A DNA stretch of 60,477 bases from Saprospiraceae bacterium UBA2329. GTDB taxonomy: Bacteria; Bacteroidota; Bacteroidia; Chitinophagales; Saprospiraceae. How positions within the stretch are numbered: position 1 is the first letter of the stretch; each line of letters opens with the position of its first letter. A program made the position numbers and the translations under genes. The stretch spans positions 1 through 60,477 of the forward strand of contig DDUV01000011.1 in the NCBI GenBank assembly GCA_002344975.1, in the 5' to 3' direction. Shown here in pieces: positions 49,294 through 58,577 of this stretch. The notes beneath the pieces are model-generated. The model was not told where the DNA came from, ran no database searches, and was given only the letters and a program-made list of their open reading frames with translations.

Positions 49294-51330
49294 TCACCGG
49301 ATGGTAAAAGTCTTTTTTTCTTTTCCTACACCTTTTATCGTCAATGATTTCCACTGGGAAGGCAACTTGGTTTTCAACTGTACAATGCCCTGCTCGGAAA
49401 TATCCAGGCCGCCGATGCCCATCAGTACGGCCTGCAACATGCCGCCCGCGCCCGTAGCGAAATACGGATTGGTTCCGCCTGCAGTTTCCGCCAGCACTCC
49501 AAAAGGCGGCACCTCGTTGGGTTTGTAGCTTTTTACAAACATCTGGTAGGCTTTTTCTGAATTGCCGAGGCGGGCGTGCAGGGCAGCCAACACAGAGTGG
49601 CCCATCGCGGGACCGTCGGGGGCCATGCGCGGCTCGTAGTAAGCGAGGTCTTTGCGAACATCGGCCTCTTTGGTCACGATTTTGAGCGGAAAGGCCAGCA
49701 GGTTTACATCGGCCTGTTTGATCGTAACGCCGTCGTAGGTGGCATTTTCGCGGGTAGTACCGTCGGGGAATTTGAGAATGGGAATGTTTTGGGCGACGTG
49801 CAGCCAATCGGGATTGGGCGTCAGACCGAGTTCCTGCGCGGCGGCGGCGGCGTATTGCAGCACCGTGACGGCCATGCCGTTGGTGAAGGCGTTGTTGTCT
49901 ATGTTTTCCTGCCACTCGTTGGCGCCGATGACGTTGTTGATGTCGTACTTGCCGGGACCGTTGCGCTCCACCCTGCCGGCCCAGAAATCGGCCACTTCTT
50001 TGAGCATGGGATAGCCTTTTTCGCGCAGCCATTCTTTGTCTTTGGTGACCAAATAATACTGCCAGAACGACCATCCCACGCAGCCGGTGATGTGGTGTTG
50101 GAAAGGCCCGGTGAGCGCCCATACCGGCGTATCCTCGCTGCCTTCTGCCGAGGATTCCCAGGGAAACATCACGCCCGGATAACCATGCGAGAAGGCATTT
50201 TGCCGGGCGGCCTCCATGCGTTCAAAGCGGTAGTCGAGCAGCGATTTGGCGATTTCCGGCTGCAATAAAAGCAGCGGCGGGTACATCCACAGTTCGGTAT
50301 CCCAAAAAACGTGGCCGTTGTAGCCCAAGCCCGACAAGCCCATCGGCGACAGGCTCAGGGCCGTGCCTTCGCGGGCAAAGGAGTACAGGTGGTACAACGC
50401 CGAGCGAATGGCCCGCTGCGATTCCAGATCGCCTTCCACCACGATGTCGCTTTGCCAGAGCTTGTTCCACTCGGCTTCGTGGCGGCGCAGGAGGCGTTCG
50501 CGGCCTTCCAATTTGGCAAAAATAGTGAGGCGTTCGGCCTCGTTGTGCGGGTCGTTGTAGGTGTGGGAAGACACGGTACTGCCCACCAAGCTGAAACGGT
50601 AGGTTTCGCCGGCTTTCAGTTTTTTGTAAAACTTCGCCAGGTGCATGTTGTAATCCCAGTCTTCGTGTATGATTTTCGGCTCCTGTCCGTGCGGCTCCTC
50701 GAAGATAAAACTGGTGGAAGCCGCCACCGTGTAGCGCCCGGAAGGACTTTTGCCCACCGATGTAAGCAGCGGAATGAGGACGTGCGGGCGGTCAATTTCG
50801 CTGTAATAATTGCGCACATCGGCTAAGTGAGTGGGCGCTTCAATGACGCTCATCGGCGTGATGGTTACGTCTTTTTTTGCGGTGATTTCCACCACGCTCA
50901 GGGCCGTGTAAGGCAGGTGCCGCAGGGCCATCGTGGAGTGCCGCACGCTGAGTTGATCGCCCACGTCAAAAGTAGTGAGCAGCGTGGCGGTTTGCATGTT
51001 CAAAGTCTGGGCGTAGTTGGCAATATCGCGGCGACCGATGCGGCGGCCGTCCACGTCCAAGTTCATGTTCAGATGGTTGAACGTTTTGAGGATGTTGCTC
51101 ACGCGGCCTCTTTGGTAGTAATCATAAGCGCCATTGAGCACCACATCCTGCACGCGCATGGGTTCGGGCGAGGAAACCAGGCCGATCATGCCGTTGGCCA
51201 CTGTGATGCCGAAATAGCGGCCGGGGTCAATGTCGCGGGCCTGAATATGCCAGGGCGATTGGCTCAGGTCTTGCTGAGCGGAGAGTTGGACCACTCCAAA
51301 GAGAAGCGCGAGAAGGATGCGGTTTTTCAT
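49294..51330 (-). CDS. Glycoside hydrolase family 65 protein
   Basis: A 678-residue enzyme with a signal peptide (MKNRILLALLFGVVQLSAQQ). GH65 members are disaccharide phosphorylases or acid trehalases. The N-terminal beta-sandwich domain (~25-280) has DVDGRRIGRR and LRHLPYTALSVVEI. The alpha/alpha barrel has HVFWDTELWMYPPLLLLQP and the acid block GANEWQEN with Glu472 as the likely general acid. The export signal and the lack of a clear phosphate site favour a hydrolytic, secreted (trehalase-like) enzyme, but this is not certain. The start is chosen for the signal peptide. No sugar transport genes are adjacent. Confidence 0.9.
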   Translation of the reverse strand: MKNRILLALLFGVVQLSAQQDLSQSPWHIQARDIDPGRYFGITVANGMIGLVSSPEPMRVQDVVLNGAYDYYQRGRVSNILKTFNHLNMNLDVDGRRIGRRDIANYAQTLNMQTATLLTTFDVGDQLSVRHSTMALRHLPYTALSVVEITAKKDVTITPMSVIEAPTHLADVRNYYSEIDRPHVLIPLLTSVGKSPSGRYTVAASTSFIFEEPHGQEPKIIHEDWDYNMHLAKFYKKLKAGETYRFSLVGSTVSSHTYNDPHNEAERLTIFAKLEGRERLLRRHEAEWNKLWQSDIVVEGDLESQRAIRSALYHLYSFAREGTALSLSPMGLSGLGYNGHVFWDTELWMYPPLLLLQPEIAKSLLDYRFERMEAARQNAFSHGYPGVMFPWESSAEGSEDTPVWALTGPFQHHITGCVGWSFWQYYLVTKDKEWLREKGYPMLKEVADFWAGRVERNGPGKYDINNVIGANEWQENIDNNAFTNGMAVTVLQYAAAAAQELGLTPNPDWLHVAQNIPILKFPDGTTRENATYDGVTIKQADVNLLAFPLKIVTKEADVRKDLAYYEPRMAPDGPAMGHSVLAALHARLGNSEKAYQMFVKSYKPNEVPPFGVLAETAGGTNPYFATGAGGMLQAVLMGIGGLDISEQGIVQLKTKLPSQWKSLTIKGVGKEKKTFTIR

Positions 51331-51487
51331 GCGGCGATTTTTTGGGCAAATGTAGGAGAAAAGGAGCAAGAGGGAGAAGGGTGGGGCCAAAAGTGCCATT
51401 ACTCGCTGTTTTCTGCGATCTCAATAACACAGCCGGCCGGTCATCGAGCCATTGAGGGTTTGCCCAACTTCGTAATCTATTGGCAAT

Positions 51488-54400
51488 CTACATCCGCACC
51501 ACCCTCCCGTAGCCTTTTTTGCCTCCCGCTGTTTCTATTGCAAAGAAATACACCCCGCTGCTGTACGCCGCTACCGACAATTCAAGGGCGTGTCCCCGAC
51601 CTTCTACGGTGGTCATTACATGGCCCGATGCGTTCCACAACTGTAGCCGGAAGGACTCATTTTCAGCGCCCTGCCATTGTATCTGCACCGATTCCCGGGC
51701 CGGATTGGGGAATACGCGAATGGACGATATTTCAAATGCCGGATTGTAGATGTCCGTAGGCCGCAAAACGACCACCGGAATCGTAATTTCACTGACATTC
51801 CCACAGGCATCCCGGCCGCTGAACACCACATGAAGGGTGTCCGGATCGAGACAGTCCACCTGTTCTGTGTAGAAATAAGTAATGGAACTCGTTCCGCAAT
51901 CATCTTCCACCATGCCGCCGCCGCTGTTGGCCAACCAGGGCAGAAACGCGCCCCAGAGGTCTTCGCCGCATTGCAATACAATCGGAGTGGGTAGCTGCGT
52001 CCAAACGGGTGGGGTAGTATCTCTCACCTCAATCATCGCCGAACGGGTACTCCTGTTTCCACAGGCATCTTCAGCCGTGAAGACCACCGTAGCCGTGCCG
52101 GTTTGAGGATTACAACCATTGCTCAAACCGTTGTAGTTGTAACTCATGGCGATGGCAGAACAAGCATCTGTCGCCGCTCCGCCGCCGGCCTGCTGAAGCC
52201 ATACCTGAATGGTGGCCTCCGTCGCAGCGCCGCAGTACAATATCAGATTTTCCGGGGCCGCCGTCCACACGGGCGCTACGGTGTCCACCAATCGTATCCG
52301 GGCGCTCAGACTGGCGGCATTACCACAGGCATCCTCCGCGATGAAGGTGACGCTTGTTTCGCTCGTATTGCCGCAACCGGGCGTCGGCTGGCCTAAAACG
52401 TGGCGCCAGCTCACCGAAGAACAAGCGCCCTCGGCCTGTGCGCCGCCATGTTCCAGCAGCCATTGCTGGATGCGGACGGGCAAATCCGGCGCGTCGCAGG
52501 GCAGAATCAGATCGGAGGCCGGCGCGGTGATGGCGGGCGGCAGGCTGTTGCTGACGATGAAGTACGCCTGTATCTGCGCGGTATTGCCACACTCGTCGAC
52601 AGCGATGAAGGTTACTAAGGTGGAGTCTGTGCAGGCGCCCGACAATTCGTACGCGTAGGTAACGGCAACCGTTCCGCAGGCATCCGATACCTCTCCGCCG
52701 CCGTTGTCCAACAGCCAGTCGGCCAATCTGGTCGGCAGGTCCTCGCTGCACGCTATCTCAACGGATTGAGGCAGTATTTCCCAAACGGGCGGAATGGTAT
52801 CCATAGCAGACAGGGTGGCAATGCTCGAACTACTGTTGCCCCATCGGTCGGTGGCGGTAAAAGTCACAGTAGCCGTGCCGCTGAATCCATTGCAACCGCC
52901 GCTCAGCGCAGTGTAATCATTGCTGAGGGTAATGGGCATGCTGTGGTCGCTCACTAAAGCCCCGCCGGCGTTGTTCAGCCATTGTTGAATGAGCGCATCC
53001 ACGTCCATGTTGCGATGGCAGTTGAAAACGAGATCGGCAGGCGGCGTTTCCCATACCGGCGCCAGGGCATCGGGGACAAAATCAACGCCCAGCGTATGGA
53101 AAACCAAGTTGGTAATGATCGGCGCATTGAAATCGAAATAAATGGCCGCCTGATTGCGGATGATGGCGCCGATGATATTGCCGGACTTTTGCGATACCCG
53201 GAACCGGATGTACCCATGCGATCCCGGCTCATCGGTGATCGTATCGGTGAGATGGATGTGATAAAAAGCAAATTCCAGCGCCCCGGTGCTGTCCACATTC
53301 AATTGATACGGGTGGCTGAAACCGGTGACCTCCACCGTAGCCGGATCGAGAAACGCCGACAGGGTATCGCGCACAAAGACGTGAAAAGCCGTGTCGTTGC
53401 CCACATTCTGGAAACGAACCAGATATTCGATGTCCGTGCCGGGTTCGATGAGGTGATCGGGTCCATAGCCCACCGGAAAGGCGGTTTTGTCGTTGGGGTC
53501 GTAGCTGCCCGTGATGGGGAAACACACTTTGTCCTCAAAGGGGCAGTTGGAATCATCCGGAAACTGAAGGGCATAGCTCGTAACGGCCTGTCCCGGCAGC
53601 CCTGGCCCGCATCCTTCGACAAATACGGAAGGCAACACGCTGCAAGGATGCCCCGGCGCCTGATCGGTTTCCAATCGCCAGGCATTGTTGCCGCCCGGCC
53701 TGTGGAAGACTAAGCTGTCGCCCGCCGCGAGCCGGTATCGCGCTGCTTCAACGAGCACTCCGTTTTGGTAGATGCGGTATTCCAAAGAGTCGGCGGGGGC
53801 TTGGTGGCCGGTGTTGCGGAAGAGGAGGTGGGCTTGGTCGTTCTCGCATCTGCCGGAAACATCCATCGTTGCGCCGGGCCATGTGCCGGACGGAGCATTG
53901 CACAAGGTATCTGGGTAAATATGCGCTCTGAAACACTGGACTGCGTTTAGCGGAGCGTCGCAATCAATACTTACATATACTGAAAATGTCTTGCATTGAC
54001 CAACGTCTAAATTCCCGATATCCGAGACGTAGTGTCCTCCGCCCAAATGGACAATGGGCACACTGGCAGAATCCAGCACAATCCATTCATCCAGCCAAAA
54101 CTCCACCCTTGCATTTCCTTCAGGCGCGGTTCCTTTGTTGCAATATCCGATGGCATATTTATTGGAAAAACACCTTCTGTAGAAAGGGTTTTGAATACCG
54201 ACATTGACCTGAAGTTCCGGGCAAAACGTGAAGGATTGAACAGGGATGGAAAGCTCTAGGGTGTCCAGATAAGTAACCTGTATATTGTAAATGCCGGGGC
54301 ATAAAGACCACTGATTGTTGGGTAGCAGTACTTCCAACTGATATTGACCGGTGTCCATTACAAAATGGAATTCACCCTGGGCATTTGTCCTGCCATAGTA

Positions 54401-56287
54401 AGTACTTGCCCCTACCATTCGCACATCCCAATTGGCCAGACTCTCTTCGGACTCCTCTGGAATACAATTGCTATTCGTATCGTGAACAAGCCGTCCTTTT
54501 ACAACCGGATAAGCATCCCGGATGTAAAAAGTCGGAGTGCTCATTTCTGTCAGGCCGGGCAGGTCGGGGTGCGAGATGTACACGATGAAAGAATCCTGGG
54601 GGTTAAAGGTTTCTACAAATATTTGGTTCGTTTCCGTCTCCCCCATAAAGTAGGGCAAAGACCCTCTGTTGTACCACTGGAAACGCCCGCCCACCACATC
54701 TTGATCAATGCCCAGATTGATGTAGTAGCCGCCGGAAGGAACGGGAATGAGTTTGGGGCTGGGTACTGGCTGCTGGAACATATATTGATACTCACTAGCA
54801 TAGGGTAGGTTTAATAACAGGTCGTCCAAAGACAACCTGTTAGAACCTATAGAAAAGGCATATCCCAGTCTGATGGATGGATCAATAAATGCGCATGAAT
54901 CGAAAAGGTTGGACCCAAGGCTTAATTCTCGTAAAAGTGGGTTTTCCGTAAAAGTAGGAATTAGACCTGTTAGCTTATTTTCACCAAGCGCCAATCTTTG
55001 CAATTGTGGTTTGTTTGAAAAGTCAGGAAGAATGCCGGTAAAATCATTTCCATAAAGGTATAAGCTTGTCAAATTATTTTGGAACTCAAAAGAAGGAATA
55101 GGGCCAGAAAAGTTGTTGTTTTGAGCATAAATATGTTCAACTCCGGGACAGTTTTCGATCTTTGGGAATCGCCCAATGAGGTGATTGTCGGATAAATACA
55201 AAGATTTAAGGTTCGGCAATCCATCAAAATTAGGTAATTGACCCAAAATTCGAGAGCTTGATATTTCCAATACATCCAAATATGGAAGTTGGTAATTGGG
55301 TATTTCTCCGGAAAGTTGTGTGGAACTAAAAAAGATTTGGCGTAATAAAGGACAATGCTGGAACAAAGGCAGATTACCGGAGACTTCACTGTCGGACACT
55401 TCTATGGTTTTTAATTGGGGCAGATGAGAAAAATCCGGCAGATTTCCGGAAAATCCTCCTATTCTCAATTCGCTGACTTCGGGGATGTGAGAAAAATCTG
55501 GTAAATTCCCTGAACCTGTGACAATTAGCTTTCTCAAATTGGGTATGAACGAAAAATCGGGAATACTGCCAATCACCCTTCCTATCTCCAACGAGTTCAA
55601 AAGGGGGATATTTGAAAAGTCAGGAATATCACCTGAAAAATTACCAACTAAACTCATAGTGCTCAAAAAAGGGAGGTAAGCAAAGTCTGGAATTGTTCCC
55701 GTAGAATTTCCTCCCCCAATTTTCAGACTTCTGAGGTTTGGCAAATTAGTAAAGTCCGGGATGGTATCTGTCAAGTTGTTACTTGAAATGAAAAAACTCT
55801 GAAGCGCAGGAAGGTTGGAAAAATTCGGAATTTGCCCCGACACTTGGGTGAATTCTAAATTAATCTCCCGGAGGTTCGGAATGTATGTAAAATCAGGGAG
55901 CGATCCACCTACAAAGGTTCCATATAACTTAATCGTATGAATCTGTGGAATCTGAGAGAAATTGGGGAGGGATCCGCCAAGTTCATAGTTCGCGCTTAGA
56001 ATCAGGGATGAAAGAGCAGGCAGATTGATATCAAAAATTTCACCTTGAAGATTGTTCTTAAAAAGATCAAGACCTGTTACACAACCCTGAGCATTTAATG
56101 TTGTGCCATAAAACGAATCTAAAGGCTCGCTCAAATCCCAGGTATTTGTCCATTCAGGGCCGGCCCAGGCATTGTACATCTGCACCAGCTCCAACGAATC
56201 CGCCGTGCGGTCACATTGAGCATGAACGGTATGAAACGTAGAAAGAACGGCGCCCAGAAGGAGCAACGGGTAAAGCGACTTTTTCAT
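51488..56287 (-). CDS. Giant T9SS-exported surface protein: LRR, DUF7619 and HYR-like repeats
   Basis: A 1599-residue protein with a signal peptide (MKKSLYPLLLLGAVLSTFHTVHA). Residues ~30-520 are leucine-rich repeats of ~23 residues with a LxxLxLxxNxLxGxIPDF pattern. A Cna_B/SdrD-like domain follows (~630-700; DTNSNCIPEE), then a DUF7619 domain (~930-1060; SYDPNDKTAFPVGYG). Five ~95-residue HYR-like repeats (~1070-1520) share WLxxxGGG, DACG and DECGN motifs. A C-terminal type IX sorting domain (FPNPARESVQIQW to GYGRVVRM) closes the protein. It is sent to the cell surface by the T9SS. The LRR-coding part (54800-56200) is clearly AT-rich against the GC-rich remainder. Start chosen for the signal peptide. 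Confidence 0.93.
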   Translation of the reverse strand: MKKSLYPLLLLGAVLSTFHTVHAQCDRTADSLELVQMYNAWAGPEWTNTWDLSEPLDSFYGTTLNAQGCVTGLDLFKNNLQGEIFDINLPALSSLILSANYELGGSLPNFSQIPQIHTIKLYGTFVGGSLPDFTYIPNLREINLEFTQVSGQIPNFSNLPALQSFFISSNNLTDTIPDFTNLPNLRSLKIGGGNSTGTIPDFAYLPFLSTMSLVGNFSGDIPDFSNIPLLNSLEIGRVIGSIPDFSFIPNLRKLIVTGSGNLPDFSHIPEVSELRIGGFSGNLPDFSHLPQLKTIEVSDSEVSGNLPLFQHCPLLRQIFFSSTQLSGEIPNYQLPYLDVLEISSSRILGQLPNFDGLPNLKSLYLSDNHLIGRFPKIENCPGVEHIYAQNNNFSGPIPSFEFQNNLTSLYLYGNDFTGILPDFSNKPQLQRLALGENKLTGLIPTFTENPLLRELSLGSNLFDSCAFIDPSIRLGYAFSIGSNRLSLDDLLLNLPYASEYQYMFQQPVPSPKLIPVPSGGYYINLGIDQDVVGGRFQWYNRGSLPYFMGETETNQIFVETFNPQDSFIVYISHPDLPGLTEMSTPTFYIRDAYPVVKGRLVHDTNSNCIPEESEESLANWDVRMVGASTYYGRTNAQGEFHFVMDTGQYQLEVLLPNNQWSLCPGIYNIQVTYLDTLELSIPVQSFTFCPELQVNVGIQNPFYRRCFSNKYAIGYCNKGTAPEGNARVEFWLDEWIVLDSASVPIVHLGGGHYVSDIGNLDVGQCKTFSVYVSIDCDAPLNAVQCFRAHIYPDTLCNAPSGTWPGATMDVSGRCENDQAHLLFRNTGHQAPADSLEYRIYQNGVLVEAARYRLAAGDSLVFHRPGGNNAWRLETDQAPGHPCSVLPSVFVEGCGPGLPGQAVTSYALQFPDDSNCPFEDKVCFPITGSYDPNDKTAFPVGYGPDHLIEPGTDIEYLVRFQNVGNDTAFHVFVRDTLSAFLDPATVEVTGFSHPYQLNVDSTGALEFAFYHIHLTDTITDEPGSHGYIRFRVSQKSGNIIGAIIRNQAAIYFDFNAPIITNLVFHTLGVDFVPDALAPVWETPPADLVFNCHRNMDVDALIQQWLNNAGGALVSDHSMPITLSNDYTALSGGCNGFSGTATVTFTATDRWGNSSSSIATLSAMDTIPPVWEILPQSVEIACSEDLPTRLADWLLDNGGGEVSDACGTVAVTYAYELSGACTDSTLVTFIAVDECGNTAQIQAYFIVSNSLPPAITAPASDLILPCDAPDLPVRIQQWLLEHGGAQAEGACSSVSWRHVLGQPTPGCGNTSETSVTFIAEDACGNAASLSARIRLVDTVAPVWTAAPENLILYCGAATEATIQVWLQQAGGGAATDACSAIAMSYNYNGLSNGCNPQTGTATVVFTAEDACGNRSTRSAMIEVRDTTPPVWTQLPTPIVLQCGEDLWGAFLPWLANSGGGMVEDDCGTSSITYFYTEQVDCLDPDTLHVVFSGRDACGNVSEITIPVVVLRPTDIYNPAFEISSIRVFPNPARESVQIQWQGAENESFRLQLWNASGHVMTTVEGRGHALELSVAAYSSGVYFFAIETAGGKKGYGRVVRM

Positions 56288-56513
56288 GGCTTGTGATTTG
56301 TTCGATGCGCAAAAAGGCAACATCTGGCAAATGTACTTTTCTCCATTCCTTGCGGGCAATGACTTTTGTGGGCGGGGGGGTGATTTTTGTGGGTGGGTGG
56401 GCTTTTGTCTCCCTCTCAAAAAGCGCGCTGTTGCTTTACATCAAAAGGATGTCTCCGGTTATGGTTGAGAATCTGGAGTGGGAGGCGGCTGGAAGAGTGG
56501 GGCATCTATTAAT

Positions 56514-56557
56514 GGAAAATATTTTCCAAAAAATAAGACTTGATGGAAAATATTTGC
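56514..56557. promoter_or_regulatory. Paired GGAAAATATTT elements upstream of the Fic gene; operator candidate
   Basis: Perfect 14-bp palindrome GGAAAATATTTTCC at 56514-56527 and an imperfect copy GGAAAATATTTGC at 56545-56557, starts 31 bp apart. They lie 27-70 bp before the chosen ATG (56584). The encoded protein has an N-terminal winged helix, so autoregulation is plausible. Confidence 0.5.
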
Positions 56558-56583
56558 TTTTTTTGCTTCAAAGTGTACCGATA

Positions 56584-58077
56584 ATGGAAAAAAATAGCTT
56601 GCTCAATCTACAAGAAGTAGTTTTCTCATCGAAAGATGCCGCCATCAGCAAGCAGCTTTCAAAGCTGGTAGCAGCGGGCAAGCTGAGGAAAATCTCACCG
56701 CGCATTTATACATCGAATTTCGACGAGCTGCCGGAGATCATCATTCGACGAAATTTATACCTCATTCTGGGCAAGCTGTATCCCGGAGCCATTCTGAGCC
56801 ATCGGTCTGCACTGGAATTTCAGCCCACATCAGCGGGGCATATTTTTCTAACCTATACTTATACAAAGAAAGTCTCCCTCCCCGGCGTAATGGTTCGCCT
56901 GTTGGAAGGGCCAGGCAACATCAACGGCGATAACCCTTTGTCGGGAGGGCTGTATGCGTCGCAATTGGAAAGGGCCTTGCTGGAGAATTTGCAACCATCG
57001 AGACGGCCGGGGCCGGAATCCAAAGTTTGCTTACAGGAAGAAATAGAAAACCGGTTGGAACAAGTCATCCGCACGAGAGGAGAATCCGGGCTGAATGAGT
57101 TGAGGGATCGCGCCCGGGAAATTGCCCCGCAATTAGGAATGGAGGCCGAATTTGTTCGACTGAACAGCATCATTGGGGCGATGCTGGTTTCCCGGCCTTC
57201 TAAATTGCTTCGCTCACCGCTGTCTTTGGCCAGGGCATTCGGCCACCCATACGACGCGGGCAGGTTGGAGTTGTTCGAGATATTGTGGTCTGCGTTGAAA
57301 CGCGAGGAGTTTTCCAATATGCCGGAACCCAATATTTCTCCCCAGGCGTTCAGGAATTTTGCTTTTTTTGAAGCCTATTTTTCGAACTTTATCGAAGGCA
57401 CGGAATTCGAGATCGAAGATGCGATGCGCATCATTGAGATGCAAATGCCTATGCCTGCCCGCAGCGAAGACTCACACGACGTACTCGGCACCTGGAAAAT
57501 CGTGAGCAGTCGGGAGGAAATGCAAATAACGCCCCGGTCTCCGGAGGAACTTTTGGACATCCTGCTTCATCGGCACAATCTGCTCCTGAGTGCCCGGACA
57601 TCCAAGAAACCCGGCCAATTTAAAGATCAAAACAACCGCGCCGGAGAAACCTATTTTGTAGATCACACCCTCGTAAAGGGTACTCTGATCAGAGGGTTTG
57701 ATTTTTATCAAGCTCTGACGCACCCATTTGCACGGGCGGCTTATATGATGTTTCTTATCAGCGAAGTACATCCTTTTCTGGACGGCAACGGGCGCATTGC
57801 GCGGGTGATGATGAATGCAGAGTTGGTCAGCCAAAATGAAGCAAAAATTATCATTCCAACCGTTTTTCGCGACCATTACATGACCGCGCTTCGCAGGCTC
57901 ACCCGTCAGCGGGACCCCAATGCATACCTGCGCATGTTGCTGAGTGCGCGGGATTTCAGCGCTACCGTCATCGGCGAAGACGTGGAAACGATGAAGCAGC
58001 ATCTGGAAGTGTCCAATGCCTTCAGGCACCATGAGGAAGCTCAGTTGCGGATCGCTTATCCACAATCCGAAAGTTAG
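56584..58077 (+). CDS. Fic-domain AMPylase with N-terminal AbiEi-like winged helix
   Basis: A 497-residue protein. Residues ~1-120 look like the winged-helix and following domain of AbiEi-type regulators (VAAGKLRKISPRIYTSN, LYPGAILSHRSALE). Residues ~230-460 are a Fic domain with the full active motif HPFLDGNGRIAR (His396-Arg407) and a class II inhibitory helix SNFIEG (267-272), whose Glu blocks ATP in family members. Fic enzymes transfer AMP, or other groups, to target proteins. Both active and inhibitory motifs are intact, so the enzyme is probably regulated. Longer in-frame starts exist (56512 and earlier); the one at 56584 excludes non-conserved residues and places two palindromes upstream. 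It is divergent from the giant surface protein. Confidence 0.88.
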   Translation: MEKNSLLNLQEVVFSSKDAAISKQLSKLVAAGKLRKISPRIYTSNFDELPEIIIRRNLYLILGKLYPGAILSHRSALEFQPTSAGHIFLTYTYTKKVSLPGVMVRLLEGPGNINGDNPLSGGLYASQLERALLENLQPSRRPGPESKVCLQEEIENRLEQVIRTRGESGLNELRDRAREIAPQLGMEAEFVRLNSIIGAMLVSRPSKLLRSPLSLARAFGHPYDAGRLELFEILWSALKREEFSNMPEPNISPQAFRNFAFFEAYFSNFIEGTEFEIEDAMRIIEMQMPMPARSEDSHDVLGTWKIVSSREEMQITPRSPEELLDILLHRHNLLLSARTSKKPGQFKDQNNRAGETYFVDHTLVKGTLIRGFDFYQALTHPFARAAYMMFLISEVHPFLDGNGRIARVMMNAELVSQNEAKIIIPTVFRDHYMTALRRLTRQRDPNAYLRMLLSARDFSATVIGEDVETMKQHLEVSNAFRHHEEAQLRIAYPQSES

Positions 58078-58128
58078 TACTTTACACTTAATCTCATCCA
58101 AGGCGGGACCCCTCCGGTCACAAATGAC

Positions 58129-58154
58129 GAAGCCCCGGCTGCTGCCGAGGCTTC
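58129..58154 (-). terminator. Terminator of tRNA-Asp
   Basis: On the minus strand an 11-bp stem (GAAGCCTCGGC / GCCGGGGCTTC, one G-U pair) with a 4-nt loop starts 8 nt after the tRNA 3' end. It may also serve the Fic gene from the other side. Confidence 0.7.
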
Positions 58155-58161
58155 TTTCTTG

Positions 58162-58235
58162 CGGACCGGACGGGACTCGAACCCGCGACCTCCGCCGTGA
58201 CAGGGCGGCATTCTAACCGACTGAACTACCGATCC
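58162..58235 (-). tRNA. tRNA-Asp (anticodon GTC)
   Basis: The minus strand gives a 74-nt cloverleaf. The acceptor stem GGATCGG/CCGGTCC has one G-U pair and the discriminator is G. The D arm is GTTCAGTCGGTTAGAAT, the anticodon loop CTGTCAC with GTC, and the T arm GCGGGTTCGAGTCCCGT. CCA is not encoded, as is common in Bacteroidota. A terminator hairpin follows. Confidence 0.95.
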
Positions 58236-58365
58236 TTTTTAAACAACATTCAGCTCGTTTGCCGAAAGCGAGTGCAAAGATAATGCACCCGTTTTCATAT
58301 ATGCAAGTGATGAAGGAAAAAAAATGAAAAAAAATTTGAGCCTGTACTTTTTGAAAGTTTTGGCG

Positions 58366-58373
58366 TATCTTTG
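58366..58373 (+). promoter_or_regulatory. Candidate -7 element for the di-haem peroxidase gene
   Basis: TATCTTTG matches TAnnTTTG, 204 bp before the ATG at 58578, implying a long leader. Confidence 0.5.
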
Positions 58374-58577
58374 CCGACGCTTTGTGAGAATTTTTTGTGC
58401 AAAGATCGGCTCAGGCTGATCAGCAATTTGGCAAAACCCGGTTATCTCCATACCAATATCGTTTTTTCTGCTGCCCGCTTTGTTGGGTTGTCGTGCTCCC
58501 CGCTGTGTGTGTTTCCGCAGCCGGGGAATGGATTTGGACATTTTTTAATCCTATAAACATCTGAAAAACAAATTGTT
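58374..58577 (+). other. Long leader with several hairpins before the peroxidase gene
   Basis: No gene is supported. Visible hairpins include GATCGGC-TCAG-GCTGATC (one G-U pair, near 58404-58421), and a CCCCGCTG / CAGCCGGGG stem with one bulge near 58499-58527. There is no known riboswitch signature. It could be a stability or regulatory leader. Confidence 0.35.

Noticed and set aside
49148..50122. 324-codon minus-strand frame overlapping the GH65 gene
   Set aside because: Low-complexity Arg/Gln-rich translation in a second frame of a clear GH65 gene, and its end runs through the palindromic repeat at 49201.
52103..53298. Repeated DNA in the HYR-like part of the giant surface protein as a mobile element
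   Set aside because: The repeats correspond to five in-frame protein domains of ~95 residues; no transposase or terminal inverted repeats are present.
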